Below are positions 50,391-59,506 of a stretch of DNA of 64,000 nucleotides, piece after piece (position 1 is the first letter of the stretch; each line of letters begins with the position of its first letter). The DNA is from Haloterrigena alkaliphila (GTDB lineage: Archaea; Halobacteriota; Halobacteria; Halobacteriales; Natrialbaceae): assembly GCF_017352155.2 (NCBI RefSeq), contig NZ_CP071462.1, positions 682,001 to 746,000 of the forward strand, written 5' to 3'. A program made the translations under genes and the position numbers. Below the pieces are notes generated by a model, which worked only from the letters and a program-made list of their open reading frames with translations, was not told where the DNA came from and ran no database searches.

Positions 50391-50567
50391 CGGGACTCGA
50401 GGGACGTGTTCTGTCGTCAGTCCCCGCCGGGTCTCGTTCCGGCATGCCAGCAATACCGACGGTCGGTATTCCGTGGGACGGTCGCGATCCGTCCCGTATT
50501 CCGACCGGTAATGAACGATTACGCTTTTGTTCGTCAAGCACACAGGGTGAGGAGACGCCGAACAGTT

Positions 50568-50888
50568 ATGCACGAACGACGCCCCTCACACCCCGCCTCG
50601 CAGTCCCGCTCTCCATCGGTATACCGCGCAGTACACGATCCGGACGGCCCGGCGACGCTCAGTACGACCGTCGTTCACGCGCTGGCCGACTGTCTAGACG
50701 TGGACGTGACCGAGGGTCGCGTCACGCTGTACGACGCCGTCGACCCCGACGCGCTGGACGGACTCTTTCGCCCGCGTCACGACGGCCGCCGCCGGAGCGG
50801 CGGCACGCTCGCGTTTACGGTTCGCGATCACTACGTGACGGTCGGGAGCGACGGCGAAATCCTGATCGAACCGCCCGTCAGGCGGTAA
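50568..50888 (+). CDS. HalOD1 output-domain protein
   Basis: A 106-residue protein from the ATG at 50568 (MHERRPSHPASQSRSPSVY). The core LSTTVVHALADCLDVDVTEG, LYDAVDPDALDGLF and TLAFTVRDHYVTVGSDGEI matches HalOD1, a haloarchaeal output domain linked to bacterio-opsin activator-like signalling. It is a lone domain with no receiver. The upstream 54 codons of the long ORF are Arg-rich and look non-coding. Confidence 0.85.
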   Translation: MHERRPSHPASQSRSPSVYRAVHDPDGPATLSTTVVHALADCLDVDVTEGRVTLYDAVDPDALDGLFRPRHDGRRRSGGTLAFTVRDHYVTVGSDGEILIEPPVRR

Positions 50889-51010
50889 TCCACCATTTCT
50901 TCGCGAGTGTCGCCGCCCGGAGCGGCGCTGCGATCACCGGAGACTCGAGCGGAGAGTAGCGAAACGACGGCATCAGGCGGGACGGACGTCAGTACCAGAC
51001 AGGACCGACG

Positions 51011-51754
51011 TCAGGCCGACAGCGCGTCCGCGAGCGGTTCCAGGTGGTCGACGCCGACGACCGCGACGACGTCGCCCTCGCGGTCGCGGAGCGTCTCGAG
51101 GCGGTCGATCATACACTGTTCGCGCGTCTCGTCGCGGTAGGTGAGCGCGCTGTTGTCGGTCTGAACGCTGCCGAGCAGCGCCTGTACGCTGGCGACGTGC
51201 GAACGTTCGTGGGCCGCCTGTCGCTCCGGGGGGTCCTCGTGGTCGCAGTCGTACTCGATCGGGTCGTCGCAAGTGACGGTCATCGACGTCGCGTGGGTCA
51301 GCGTCGCGGCGACGCGGCAGGTCAGCGCCTCCCGGGTCGCACCGCCGAGTCCGGAGAGGACGCGACGCGCCGTCGCCGGCGAGACGCGGTCGGCGATCAG
51401 CCGCGTCACGAGCCGGCGGACGAACGACCAGTTCGGCGCGTCGATGCCGGCGACGGTCGCCTCGGGCGCCGCGCGGATGGCGGCGCTCATCTCGCCGCCG
51501 AAGCGCGGCGGCGCCTCGCCGTCGTCGCGAGCGTACGCTCGATACAGCGGGAGGGCGGCCGTCGGCAACTCGAGGGCGAGCGTGTCGGGGACGACCGATT
51601 CGAGGACGCGTTCGACGCGCGCGATGCTTGCGGGGTGGTCGTGGACGACGCCGAGAAGAATACAGTCGCCCGACGTTCCGGAGACCCGACGGCAGAACTG
51701 GGGAGTGATCCGGGGGTCGTCGAACGAGGCGGCAAAGGGAGAGGATTCGTCCAT
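51011..51754 (-). CDS. TraB/GumN-like family protein
   Basis: A 247-residue protein. ILLGVVHDHPASIARVERVL, then VPDTLALELPTAALPLYR, matches the GxxH...ExP opening of the TraB/PrgY group. The ending VVAVVGVDHLEPLADALSA carries the second conserved VVGxxH motif. The family is thought to be metal-dependent, possibly proteolytic; function in archaea is unknown. It lacks membrane segments. The gap to the next gene (51755-52018) contains a TATA-like GATTTATTG near 51914 and nothing else. Confidence 0.75.
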   Translation of the reverse strand: MDESSPFAASFDDPRITPQFCRRVSGTSGDCILLGVVHDHPASIARVERVLESVVPDTLALELPTAALPLYRAYARDDGEAPPRFGGEMSAAIRAAPEATVAGIDAPNWSFVRRLVTRLIADRVSPATARRVLSGLGGATREALTCRVAATLTHATSMTVTCDDPIEYDCDHEDPPERQAAHERSHVASVQALLGSVQTDNSALTYRDETREQCMIDRLETLRDREGDVVAVVGVDHLEPLADALSA

Positions 51755-52018
51755 GGATTGACTGGTAATACGCGACTACCGCCATAACCCTTCTGTTGGA
51801 GGCGACCGCGAGCGAGCCCCAGCCCCGGCCCGACGATGTAAGGATGCCGTACTCGAGCGGTGTCGGTCGCGCGGCCGATAACGATCACCGTGACCCCCGG
51901 AACGGTTTGGGCGATTTATTGCTCGCGCGCTCCGCGTCACGAACGAGCGGTCCGTTCGGCAGCGCGTCGAGGGGGGACGCGGACTGACCACAACGAGGCA
52001 CGAACGACCGTCCCGAAC

Positions 52019-52264
52019 ATGACCGAGCAGACGCTCACCGAAGCAGACGAGGGAAAGCGGGTCCTGAACACCGACGGGACCGAAGTCGGTCGGCTCGTAG
52101 ACGTCCACGACGGCCGCGGGTACATCGAACGCGATCCGAGTCTGACAGAGACGATCTCCGCGAAACTCGGCTGGGGGACCAGAAGCGAGGAAGCCCATCC
52201 GCTCGATGAGGGCAGCATCGAAGAGATCACCGCGGACGCGGTCCGTCTCCGCGGAACGCTCTGA
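52019..52264 (+). CDS. PRC-barrel-like small protein
   Basis: An 81-residue acidic protein from the ATG at 52019 (MTEQTLTEADEGKRVLNTDG). EVGRLVDVHDGRGYIERDPS and the later IEEITADAVRLRGTL fit a single PRC-barrel-like beta domain of the kind often seen in haloarchaeal stress genes. In-frame codons upstream of 52019 are Arg-rich and unlike coding sequence. Role unknown. Confidence 0.75.
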   Translation: MTEQTLTEADEGKRVLNTDGTEVGRLVDVHDGRGYIERDPSLTETISAKLGWGTRSEEAHPLDEGSIEEITADAVRLRGTL

Positions 52265-52538
52265 GACGGAGCGCTGGTTCGCTGACGTTTTGAATCCGGG
52301 AACGCGATGACCTTTCGAATCCGGGAACCCGAGTTTCCTCGCGCGCGAGCGTAGCCGCTCCCGGCGCTAATCACCGCTTTCGCTGTATTCACGGACGGTT
52401 TGTATCTCTAACTGGTGTACAGCGGCCCATATTCGGCATATGCCCGCGGTTTATTGTACTGAGATAATAACTAACCGCTGACAAATTTGCCCTTCATCCG
52501 CTTGAGTCTATGTCACAATTTCTCAAGCGATTCCCGAA

Positions 52539-52544
52539 AGGAGG
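52539..52544 (+). promoter_or_regulatory. strong Shine-Dalgarno for the acidic surface protein
   Basis: AGGAGG lies 5 nt before the ATG at 52550 and 8 nt before the next ATG at 52553. It decides between these starts and the longer upstream ORF. Confidence 0.65.
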
Positions 52545-52549
52545 GAGTA

Positions 52550-53689
52550 ATGATGCACACAACCGAACCGGATACGGACGACAACGGAGGCATGACTGCT
52601 GGTCAGTACGCACTGGCGGCTATTCTCGCGCTTAGTGCGATGACGTTGATGATCGGGGCGGTTCTCTATGGAACCGGTACACTCGACAGCGCGGAGTTAC
52701 CAGCGATACAGGACGGCAGCGACCGACCCGATATGCTACCGGGCACAGATGACGAGAACGAATCGGACGATCTAGACGACGACTCGAGTAATGCAGCGAC
52801 GAACGATTCTGATGGCCCTGATGATGGGTCTGACAGCGGTGACGGTGACTCGAGTAGTTCGGATGACGGAGACGATGAGAACGCAACTGACGGCGTTACA
52901 GACCCAGCCGGTGACGATTCGGATAGTGACGCGGAGGAAAACAACAGCACTGACCGGCAGTACCCGATAGACGTAGGCGACGGTGACGGCAACTCGAGCG
53001 GTGAAGACGCGAACGAGACACGCAGGGCCCCGAACGATAGCGGGAACCAGTTTGGACACGCCGCAATTGATATCGTTGACTATGACGAGACGATAGCCCC
53101 CGGAGAGACGGTCACAGTGACGGCGGAAGTGACCACCGAAGAAGACCAACGTGACGGCGTTGTTCGGTTCTTTGCCGGTGAGCCGCGAGACGAGATCGAC
53201 GCTGCTACGTTCAGTATCGACGGTGATGAAACCGCGACACTGACGTTCGAATATGTGGCTGAGGGATACGAAGACGGTGATACGTTCAACGTGAGAGTTG
53301 GGATCGACCCACGGGTTGACATCGACACTGCACAGGTGGCGGTGTCCATCGCCGACGACGGAAACTCGAGTGACGACGAGTGGACCGATGAAGAACGTGC
53401 AGAGGCGGCTGCGATGATCCGGGCATACTTCGAAGGCTATCACGAAGGAATCAACCACGCCTATGACTCGGAGGTAGAGAACGAAGCCGCGATGATTCAC
53501 CCGAACGAATCACTGACGGGTGATCCGTACGAACAAGAGCCGTGGCCACTCGAGGAGTGGGAGAGTCCGGAAGATGCTCGTGAGGACGGTATCAACCTGG
53601 GCGCGGACGAAGGCGCGCAAGCGTTTGGTGACGAGTGGGAAGAGAAACAACCCCCGGTGAATCAGAGTCAGAATCAAACGGCCGATTGA
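52550..53689 (+). CDS. membrane-anchored acidic surface protein with CARDB-like domain
   Basis: A 379-residue protein. An N-terminal membrane segment at about 18-40 (YALAAILALSAMTLMIGAVL) precedes some 110 residues rich in Asp, Ser and Asn. A beta domain at about 165-280 (GETVTVTAEVTTEED, then ATLTFEYVAEGYED) resembles CARDB-type adhesion domains. A Glu-rich helical C-terminal part follows (ERAEAAAMIRAYFEGYHEG). It is probably anchored with the bulk outside. The GC content is lower than in the flanking genes. No exact family match. Confidence 0.7.
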   Translation: MMHTTEPDTDDNGGMTAGQYALAAILALSAMTLMIGAVLYGTGTLDSAELPAIQDGSDRPDMLPGTDDENESDDLDDDSSNAATNDSDGPDDGSDSGDGDSSSSDDGDDENATDGVTDPAGDDSDSDAEENNSTDRQYPIDVGDGDGNSSGEDANETRRAPNDSGNQFGHAAIDIVDYDETIAPGETVTVTAEVTTEEDQRDGVVRFFAGEPRDEIDAATFSIDGDETATLTFEYVAEGYEDGDTFNVRVGIDPRVDIDTAQVAVSIADDGNSSDDEWTDEERAEAAAMIRAYFEGYHEGINHAYDSEVENEAAMIHPNESLTGDPYEQEPWPLEEWESPEDAREDGINLGADEGAQAFGDEWEEKQPPVNQSQNQTAD

Positions 53690-53691
53690 AC

Positions 53692-53817
53692 GTGACGATA
53701 GCCGCGCAGCGGTGTCACAGCCGCGTGCGGCCATTTCCCCGAAAGGGGTATTGCGATGAACCTAATGGGATGTGCGCGAATTACTATAACGCGATCAACG
53801 ACTTCGACGGCGGATAG
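53692..53817 (+). CDS. candidate small Cys-containing protein
   Basis: A 41-codon frame with a GTG start at 53692 gives a peptide with RKGYCDEPNGMCANYYNA and stops at 53817 inside a terminator stem. It has three cysteines. No Shine-Dalgarno. The frame directly follows the surface-protein gene. Real coding is uncertain. Confidence 0.2.
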   Translation: MTIAAQRCHSRVRPFPRKGYCDEPNGMCANYYNAINDFDGG

Positions 53818-53840
53818 GGGCAGACCTACCGCCGTTTTTT
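53807..53840 (+). terminator. hairpin plus T-run terminator
   Basis: ACGGCGG-ATAGG pairs with CCTA-CCGCCGT (one bulged base, loop of about six) and is followed by a run of six T. This is unusually bacterial-like for an archaeon and would end the transcript of the gene at 52550. Confidence 0.65.
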
Positions 53841-54009
53841 GGTATGGCGAGACGGAACGTCGCTCATGCATGTGCCGTCGTTCATCATGGTCGTCAACAC
53901 GTCGGTCGGTGATGTGCGATTCGACGGCCTGACTCGTGTGTAGTCGCTCATGGTTATGGCGACCCCGGCGACAGCGGTGACCGAGACGAAGGTCATCTCG
54001 GCAGACGGA

Positions 54010-55266
54010 TTAGACGCCAGTGCTATAACGGAGTAAACCGGCGAAGCCGCCGAAGGCGTTGTAGAGCTGTTCGCCCTTCTCGAAGTCCGTCGAGATGAAC
54101 TTGGTCTCGGTGCCCCGCTGTTCGGCGATCTCGATGAGGTGGTCGATGGCGTCCTCGCGGTCCTCGTCGGTCGCCTCGAGGTCGGTGCCGCAGTCGGTAC
54201 AGGTGTGGGTCGGCGTCGACTTCCGGCGGTCGATCACCTCGCGCTCGGTGGCGCCACACTCCGTACAGTCGTAGGTGACGACGTCCTTTCGCAGGTCCTC
54301 GCTGATGAGGAGGCGGTCGACCGCGCCCATCATCAGATTCTGGCGGGTCTGCTCGAAGCCGTAAGTCGCCTGATCGCCCGCGTTGAGTTCTTCGAAGAAG
54401 GTCTCCATCACCTTCTTGTCCTTCATCACCTCGGCGTCGGCCAGGGCGTCCTCGGCGTTGTCTACCAGGTCCTTCAGGCCGGATTCGTCGGTGTAGGCGA
54501 CGTCGAACTTGCCGAGCACCTCGTCCTGCAGTTCGTGGTGGAGGTAGTCGCCGTCGAGGAACTCGTCTTTGGTCGGCGAGGGACCGCCCACGAGGATGCC
54601 GTCGATCTCGTGGCGCTTGGGGACGAACAGGTCGTTGGCCATCCCCGCGACCTCCTGGTAGAAGTTGTCGATGGCCTCGAGTCGCAGGCGGGCGAATCGC
54701 TGGGCGGACTGGCCACCTTTGCGCTGCTTGCCGGGGACGAGCGAAGAGGCGGACTTGACGGGTTCGATGCGTTTGCCCTTCAGCCAGCCGACGTTGGCCT
54801 CGCGTCGGTCGAGGACGATCAGGCCGTAGAGGCCCTTGTCCGCCATCATCTCCTCTAGGGGCTCGGTGAGGAACTCGGAGTCGCAGTGGTAGCGGAACGA
54901 CTCGACCGGCTGGGGCGGGCTCTCGAGGACCTTCGTGACCATCTCGGTGCGACCGCCGCCGGAGTCGACCGCGCCGGAGAACAGCACCATCCCGTTCTCG
55001 GGCGGGTTCTTGTAGTACTTGAGTCGGTCCTTGATGCTCGTCAGCGCGTCCTGGACGGCCGTCCGCGTCTGTTTGGACTTGATGTTGGCCGCCTCGCTGT
55101 GTTCCTGTGTGACGTGCTGGACGACGTCACTGATCTGTCTATCCTCAGGTACGTAGATCGTTACGAGCTGCGTCCCGGAGCCGTCGAAGTCCTTGAGATC
55201 CTCGAGAACCTTCCGGAACTCGTACTTCTTCCGGTCGGATTGCTCCTGCTCGCCCTCCTGGCTCAT
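54010..55266 (-). CDS. prf1: archaeal peptide chain release factor aRF1
   Basis: A 418-residue protein recognising all three stop codons. The ATG at 55266 (MSQEGEQEQSDRKKYEF) is supported by a TATA-like AATACTTAC about 25-33 nt upstream. NIKS is at 61-64 and GGQ at 184-186 (KQRKGGQSAQRF), the hydrolysis motif. The C-terminal domain keeps four zinc-binding cysteines (YDCTECGATE, CTDCGTDLE). Length and motifs are standard for aRF1. Confidence 0.97.
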   Translation of the reverse strand: MSQEGEQEQSDRKKYEFRKVLEDLKDFDGSGTQLVTIYVPEDRQISDVVQHVTQEHSEAANIKSKQTRTAVQDALTSIKDRLKYYKNPPENGMVLFSGAVDSGGGRTEMVTKVLESPPQPVESFRYHCDSEFLTEPLEEMMADKGLYGLIVLDRREANVGWLKGKRIEPVKSASSLVPGKQRKGGQSAQRFARLRLEAIDNFYQEVAGMANDLFVPKRHEIDGILVGGPSPTKDEFLDGDYLHHELQDEVLGKFDVAYTDESGLKDLVDNAEDALADAEVMKDKKVMETFFEELNAGDQATYGFEQTRQNLMMGAVDRLLISEDLRKDVVTYDCTECGATEREVIDRRKSTPTHTCTDCGTDLEATDEDREDAIDHLIEIAEQRGTETKFISTDFEKGEQLYNAFGGFAGLLRYSTGV

Positions 55267-55450
55267 TGTCCCTAGAAAACGGGCCTGTGGGTAAGTATTC
55301 TTTGAGACGACCGCGGTATCGCGGCTCGCGGTGGGCCGTCTCCATCGAAACGGGTGTGAATGGCACGCACAGGACTCGAGCGCGCCGCGGGTCGCGAGTC
55401 GAGGTGACGTTTTAAGGTCCTCCCGTTCCACTGTCCGGACAGTATCCAGT

Positions 55451-56326
55451 ATGTCTCACGAGACGGTCTATGCTATCGCGAGCGGAAAGGGCGGCGTCGG
55501 GAAGACGACGACGACGGTCAACCTCGGCACGGCGCTGGCCGGGGCCGGCGAGCGCGTCGCCATCGTCGACGCCGACCTCGGCATGGCAAACCTCGCCGGG
55601 TTCGTCAGCCTCTCTCCAGACTCGACGACGCTCCACGACGTCCTCGCCGGCGACGCATCGGTCGACGACGCGACCTACCGCATCACCGACAACATCGTCG
55701 CCGTCCCGAGCGGAACCAGCCTCGACGAGTACGCCGACACCTCCCCGGAAGGCCTGCGCGACGTCGTCGCCGAACTCCGGGAGGAGTTCGACTACGTCTT
55801 TCTCGACGTCGGCGCCGGCGTCAGCCACGAGACAGTGCTCCCGCTGGGGCTGGCCGACGCCGTCGTCCTCGTCTCGACGCCCGAACCCGCGGCCGTCCAC
55901 GACTCGAAGAAGACCCTCGAGTTGACCGAACGCGCCGGCGGCGAGGTCGCCGGACTCGTCGTCACCCGGACTCGGCCGGAGAGCGACGTCTCCTACGAGG
56001 AGATCGCGACGCGCCTCGAGACGCCGCTGCTGGGAACGGTCCCCGAGGATCCCGCGGCCCGCGAGAGCGTCTACGCCGGAACCCCGCTGGTCGTCTACGA
56101 ACCCGACGGCCCGGCGGCCGTCGCCTACCGACGGCTCGCCGCCGACCTCACGGGTATCGACGTCCCCGCCCCGGGCGCGGAGAGCGACTCGGCGGACGGT
56201 GACGACATCGACGACGGCGACGACGGCGCCCCGGCGGACGCGGACGAAGCGGACGAAGCGGACGGGCGAGAAGCGGCGCACGACGACGTCTCGAGCGCGA
56301 TTACGGAAGCCGAAACCGATCCCTGA
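55451..56326 (+). CDS. MinD/ParA-family ATPase
   Basis: A 291-residue protein. The deviant Walker A is SGKGGVGKTTTTVNLG (11-26), the switch is IVDADLGMANLAGFV, and YVFLDVGAGVSHETV is the Walker B region. The C-terminal 60 residues are acidic and disordered. Haloarchaea have several MinD-like ATPases, one needed for placing archaella and chemosensory arrays; which one this is cannot be told. The TATA-like GTTTTAAGG at 55408-55416 lies about 35 nt upstream. Confidence 0.93.
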   Translation: MSHETVYAIASGKGGVGKTTTTVNLGTALAGAGERVAIVDADLGMANLAGFVSLSPDSTTLHDVLAGDASVDDATYRITDNIVAVPSGTSLDEYADTSPEGLRDVVAELREEFDYVFLDVGAGVSHETVLPLGLADAVVLVSTPEPAAVHDSKKTLELTERAGGEVAGLVVTRTRPESDVSYEEIATRLETPLLGTVPEDPAARESVYAGTPLVVYEPDGPAAVAYRRLAADLTGIDVPAPGAESDSADGDDIDDGDDGAPADADEADEADGREAAHDDVSSAITEAETDP

Positions 56327-56634
56327 GTCCGTTCTCGAGACGCACGCCGTCCCGTTCGCGGTTCGGTAGGCGGTTCCTGTATCGATCGGTTCCGCGGCGT
56401 GGGTGCGGTTCGCTGTCGCGTCTCGTGAGACTTTCTCTCTCGTGATAATCAGCGTATACGATCAGTCACGGGTCCCATATCGTTCGCCAGCTGAAGTGCC
56501 GATCGTCCACGAGAGGGGTCGTTAGCGGGGATTTTCGTCAGTTCGATCGAGACGATCGGCCCGAAACCGACGGTCACGGCGAGCGGACGGTAACGAGCTG
56601 ATTACTAATCAACTCCTGTACCGATGGGTCGCCC
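56327..56634. other. intergenic region
   Basis: A 308-bp gap between the MinD-like gene and a lipoprotein gene. Apart from a TATA-like GATTACTAATC about 27 nt before the lipoprotein ATG, I see nothing in it. Confidence 0.4.
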
Positions 56635-57186
56635 ATGGAGCGACGAAAGATCCTCCTCGGCAGTGGCGCAGCGCTCGCGACCGCACTCGCTGGCTGTTCG
56701 GACAGCGAGACCAGCGACGACACCCCGGATACCGACGGCGGAAACGGGTCCAACGAAACGAAAAACGGCAACGGTAACGGAAACGGGAACGGAACCGACC
56801 CCGAAGACGACACGAACGAGACCGACGAACGCAACGTCGACGACGTGCCCGGCTTCGACGGGACGAAACTCGATCTCGAGACCGACGCGGTGGAGATCAC
56901 GAAGATCGAACGCAAGGGCGACGCGGTCGACGTCGTGGCGACGTCCGAGGTCACCGACCGCGAGAAACTGTACGCGGAACTCGAGTCGTTCGCCGACGAT
57001 CACGACGAGGCGGCCGTCGACCTCGAGGCCTTCGCGGACGCGATCCACGTAGTCGAGTGGACGCTCGAACACGACGGCTCGCAGGTGGCCTCGTTCTCGG
57101 TCCACGTCTCGTGGCTCGTCGACTACCGCGAGGGCGACCTCTCGAAGGAGGAGTTCCTCGAGTACGTCAAGGACACCGCCGAGTAA
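56635..57186 (+). CDS. small lipoprotein of unknown function
   Basis: A 183-residue protein. MERRKILLGSGAALATALAG with Cys21 is a Tat-type lipoprotein signal. A Gly/Asn/Asp-rich linker (NGNGNGNGNG) separates the anchor from an alpha/beta domain of about 110 residues (EITKIERKGDAVDVVATSEV, then HVVEWTLEHDGS). The protein would sit on the outer face of the membrane. No family recognised. Confidence 0.75.
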   Translation: MERRKILLGSGAALATALAGCSDSETSDDTPDTDGGNGSNETKNGNGNGNGNGTDPEDDTNETDERNVDDVPGFDGTKLDLETDAVEITKIERKGDAVDVVATSEVTDREKLYAELESFADDHDEAAVDLEAFADAIHVVEWTLEHDGSQVASFSVHVSWLVDYREGDLSKEEFLEYVKDTAE

Positions 57187-57333
57187 CGCGATCGGGCCGT
57201 CGATACCGTCGATCCGATCGATCGACCGCGAACCGGAATTCCGATCTTTTTCGCACGGAGTCGCACTCCGGACGTCAGCCTGCAGACTACAGAGAGGGTG
57301 CAGACTGCAGAGAAAGGATGTTTTCCGGCGCTG

Positions 57334-59172
57334 CTACATCGACCGCGGAGCCTCGACGCCGAGGATCGACAGGGCGTTGGCGATCGTGTGCTTCGAGGCG
57401 GCCACGAGCGCCAGTCGCGCCTCGCGGACCGCGGGGTCGACGTCGTCGGCCAGCACCGGACACTCCCGGTAGAAGGCGTTGAACCGGTCGGCGAACTCGC
57501 GGGTGTAGGTCGCGACCCGGTGGGGTTCGAGGTCGTCGGCCGCCTCGTCGACGACCGCCGGGAACCGGCCGATCGTCTCGAGCAGGTCGCGTTCGGCGTC
57601 GGTCTCGAGCAGGTCGGCCTCGAGGGCCTCGAGTTCGACGTCCTGGGCCGCGAGGTCGGTTTCGGGGTCGAGTCCGGCTGCTCGCGGGCGCTGCCCGCTC
57701 GCATCTTCCGTGGCGCTTCGCGCCACGCTCTCCTCCAGGATGCCACAGCACCGCGCGTGGACGTACTGGACGTACGGCGCCGACTGGGCCTCGAAGTCCA
57801 GCGCCTGCTCCCACTCGAAGGTGATCGCCTTCGTCGGTTGCTTGGAGACGATGTCGTAGCGGACCGCGCCGATCCCGACCTGGTGGGCGATGCGCTCGAT
57901 GTCGTCCTCGTCCAAGTCGTCGTCGCGGATGCGGTCGTCCAGTCGGTCCTCGACCTCCTGTCGGGCGCGGTCGATCGCCTCGTCGAGCAGGTCGTCCAGG
58001 TCGACGCCCGTGCCGCGACGCGTCGACATCTTCCCCTCGGGCAGGTTGACGTAGGAGTACAGCACCTGCTGCAGTCCGTCGGTGTCGTTGCCGATCAACT
58101 CGAGCGTGGTGCGCACCTGCTTAGCCTGCAGTTTGTGGTCCTCGCCGAGTACCGTCACCGCGCGGTCGTACTCGTCGAACTTCCACTCGTGATGGGCCAG
58201 GTCCCGGGTCGCGTAGAGGGAAGTATCGTCCGAGCGCAGGAAGACGAGATTCTTGTCGATGCCGTGCTCGTCGAGTTCGAGTTGCCAGGCGTCCTCCTCG
58301 TAGACGGCTTCGTCGAGTTCCTTCAGTCGCGAGACGAGGTCGTCGGTGTCGCCGTTGCGCATGAACCGGGTCTCCTTGACGAACTCGTCGAACTCGGCGG
58401 GCAGGCGCCCGAGGCAGGCGTTCATTCCCGAGAGCACCTGATCGACGACCTCGCTGACCCGCTCGTAGGTCTCGTCGTCGCCCGCCTCGAGACCCTGCAT
58501 GATCGATTCGATCTCCGCCTCTGCTTCTTCGACCTCCTCGTCGGGGCCGTCCTCGAGGAAGGCGTTGCCCCTGCGGTAGTAGCGCACGAGGTCGTACTCG
58601 ATGCGGTCGCGTTCCGGCTCCGTCTCGAGGTCGTCCTCGTCGAAGGTCTCGTAGGCCCACGTGAAGACGGCCATCTGCCGGCCGGCGTCGTTGACGTAAT
58701 AGTGGCGGTCGACGTCGTAGCCGGCGTACTCGAGGAGGTTCGCGACGGCGTCGCCGATGATCGGATTCCGGGCGCGGCCGACGTGGACCGGCCCCGTCGG
58801 GTTCGCGCTCGTGTGCTCGACGACGACCGACGTGTCGCGGTCCTCGAGCGCCCCGTAGTCCGCGTCGGTCGCGGTCGCGAGGGTCTCCTCGAAGTAGGCC
58901 TGACTCGGCAGGAAGTTGAGGTACGGTCCCTGCGTCCGAATCTCGGCAACGTAGGTCAGGTTGTCGGCGTCGAGTTCGTCCGCGATCTGACCGGCGATCT
59001 GCGGCGGGGGAGCGCCGGCTTCACTGGCGAGTCGGAAGGCCGCGCTCGAGGCGAGGACGCTGTCGACGTCTTCCGGCGGTTCTTCGATCCCGAGGTCGTC
59101 GGTCGGGAAGTCGAGTGCGGAGAGCGCCCGCTCGAGGGCGTCCTCGACCTCCGCGCGCAAGGCAAGGAACAT
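57334..59172 (-). CDS. argS: arginyl-tRNA synthetase
   Basis: A 612-residue class I synthetase that charges tRNA-Arg. The start [17 protein letters not shown] at 59172 has a TATA-like CTTTACT about 27 nt upstream. The HIGH equivalent is HVGR at 130-133 ([15 protein letters not shown]), and KMSTR lies near 380 ([12 protein letters not shown]). The DALR anticodon-binding domain ends with [15 protein letters not shown]. Its first 43 codons and promoter region are duplicated at 61963-62124. Confidence 0.97.
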   Translation of the reverse strand: MFLALRAEVEDALERALSALDFPTDDLGIEEPPEDVDSVLASSAAFRLASEAGAPPPQIAGQIADELDADNLTYVAEIRTQGPYLNFLPSQAYFEETLATATDADYGALEDRDTSVVVEHTSANPTGPVHVGRARNPIIGDAVANLLEYAGYDVDRHYYVNDAGRQMAVFTWAYETFDEDDLETEPERDRIEYDLVRYYRRGNAFLEDGPDEEVEEAEAEIESIMQGLEAGDDETYERVSEVVDQVLSGMNACLGRLPAEFDEFVKETRFMRNGDTDDLVSRLKELDEAVYEEDAWQLELDEHGIDKNLVFLRSDDTSLYATRDLAHHEWKFDEYDRAVTVLGEDHKLQAKQVRTTLELIGNDTDGLQQVLYSYVNLPEGKMSTRRGTGVDLDDLLDEAIDRARQEVEDRLDDRIRDDDLDEDDIERIAHQVGIGAVRYDIVSKQPTKAITFEWEQALDFEAQSAPYVQYVHARCCGILEESVARSATEDASGQRPRAAGLDPETDLAAQDVELEALEADLLETDAERDLLETIGRFPAVVDEAADDLEPHRVATYTREFADRFNAFYRECPVLADDVDPAVREARLALVAASKHTIANALSILGVEAPRSM

Positions 59173-59214
59173 ACCCGCCCGTATTCAGGGCGGCAGTAAA
59201 GGAATGTCGGGTTC
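59043..59214 (-). repeat. argS 5' region, source copy of a dispersed duplication
   Basis: This stretch covers the first 43 codons of argS and about 40 bp upstream. It is repeated with a few changes and one 7-bp loss in the same orientation at 61963-62124, some 2.9 kb away. Confidence 0.85.
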
Positions 59215-59506
59215 CGCTCCGCGGTCGAGCGGGGACCAGTCGAGCGCGGACCGATCGATTGGGGGCCGGTCAGCGCAGGAATGCGGGAGCGGGTGACGGG
59301 ACTGGATAGCGCCACGACCAGTGACCAGTCACCTCTGGGATTGGTACGTAGCGGTGAGAATAAAAATACCATTTCATACGCGGAACTAGACTGATCCAGC
59401 ACAACGTTGGCCCCGACTGTGTGATGGGACACGTTCGAACGCAACGGGAACGATCAGCGATCGCGGAACGGGGAGCGAACCGGCCGATCGAGAGCGGAGG
59501 GCGCCG
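59215..59506. other. divergent promoter region
   Basis: The gap between argS and the hydrolase gene. A TATA-like GAATAAAAATACC at about 59359-59371 is a candidate for the hydrolase gene, which would leave a leader of roughly 110 nt. No other feature seen. Confidence 0.4.

Noticed and set aside
51796-51987. 63-codon ORF between the TraB-like and PRC-barrel-like genes
   Set aside because: Short, not acidic, no start signal.
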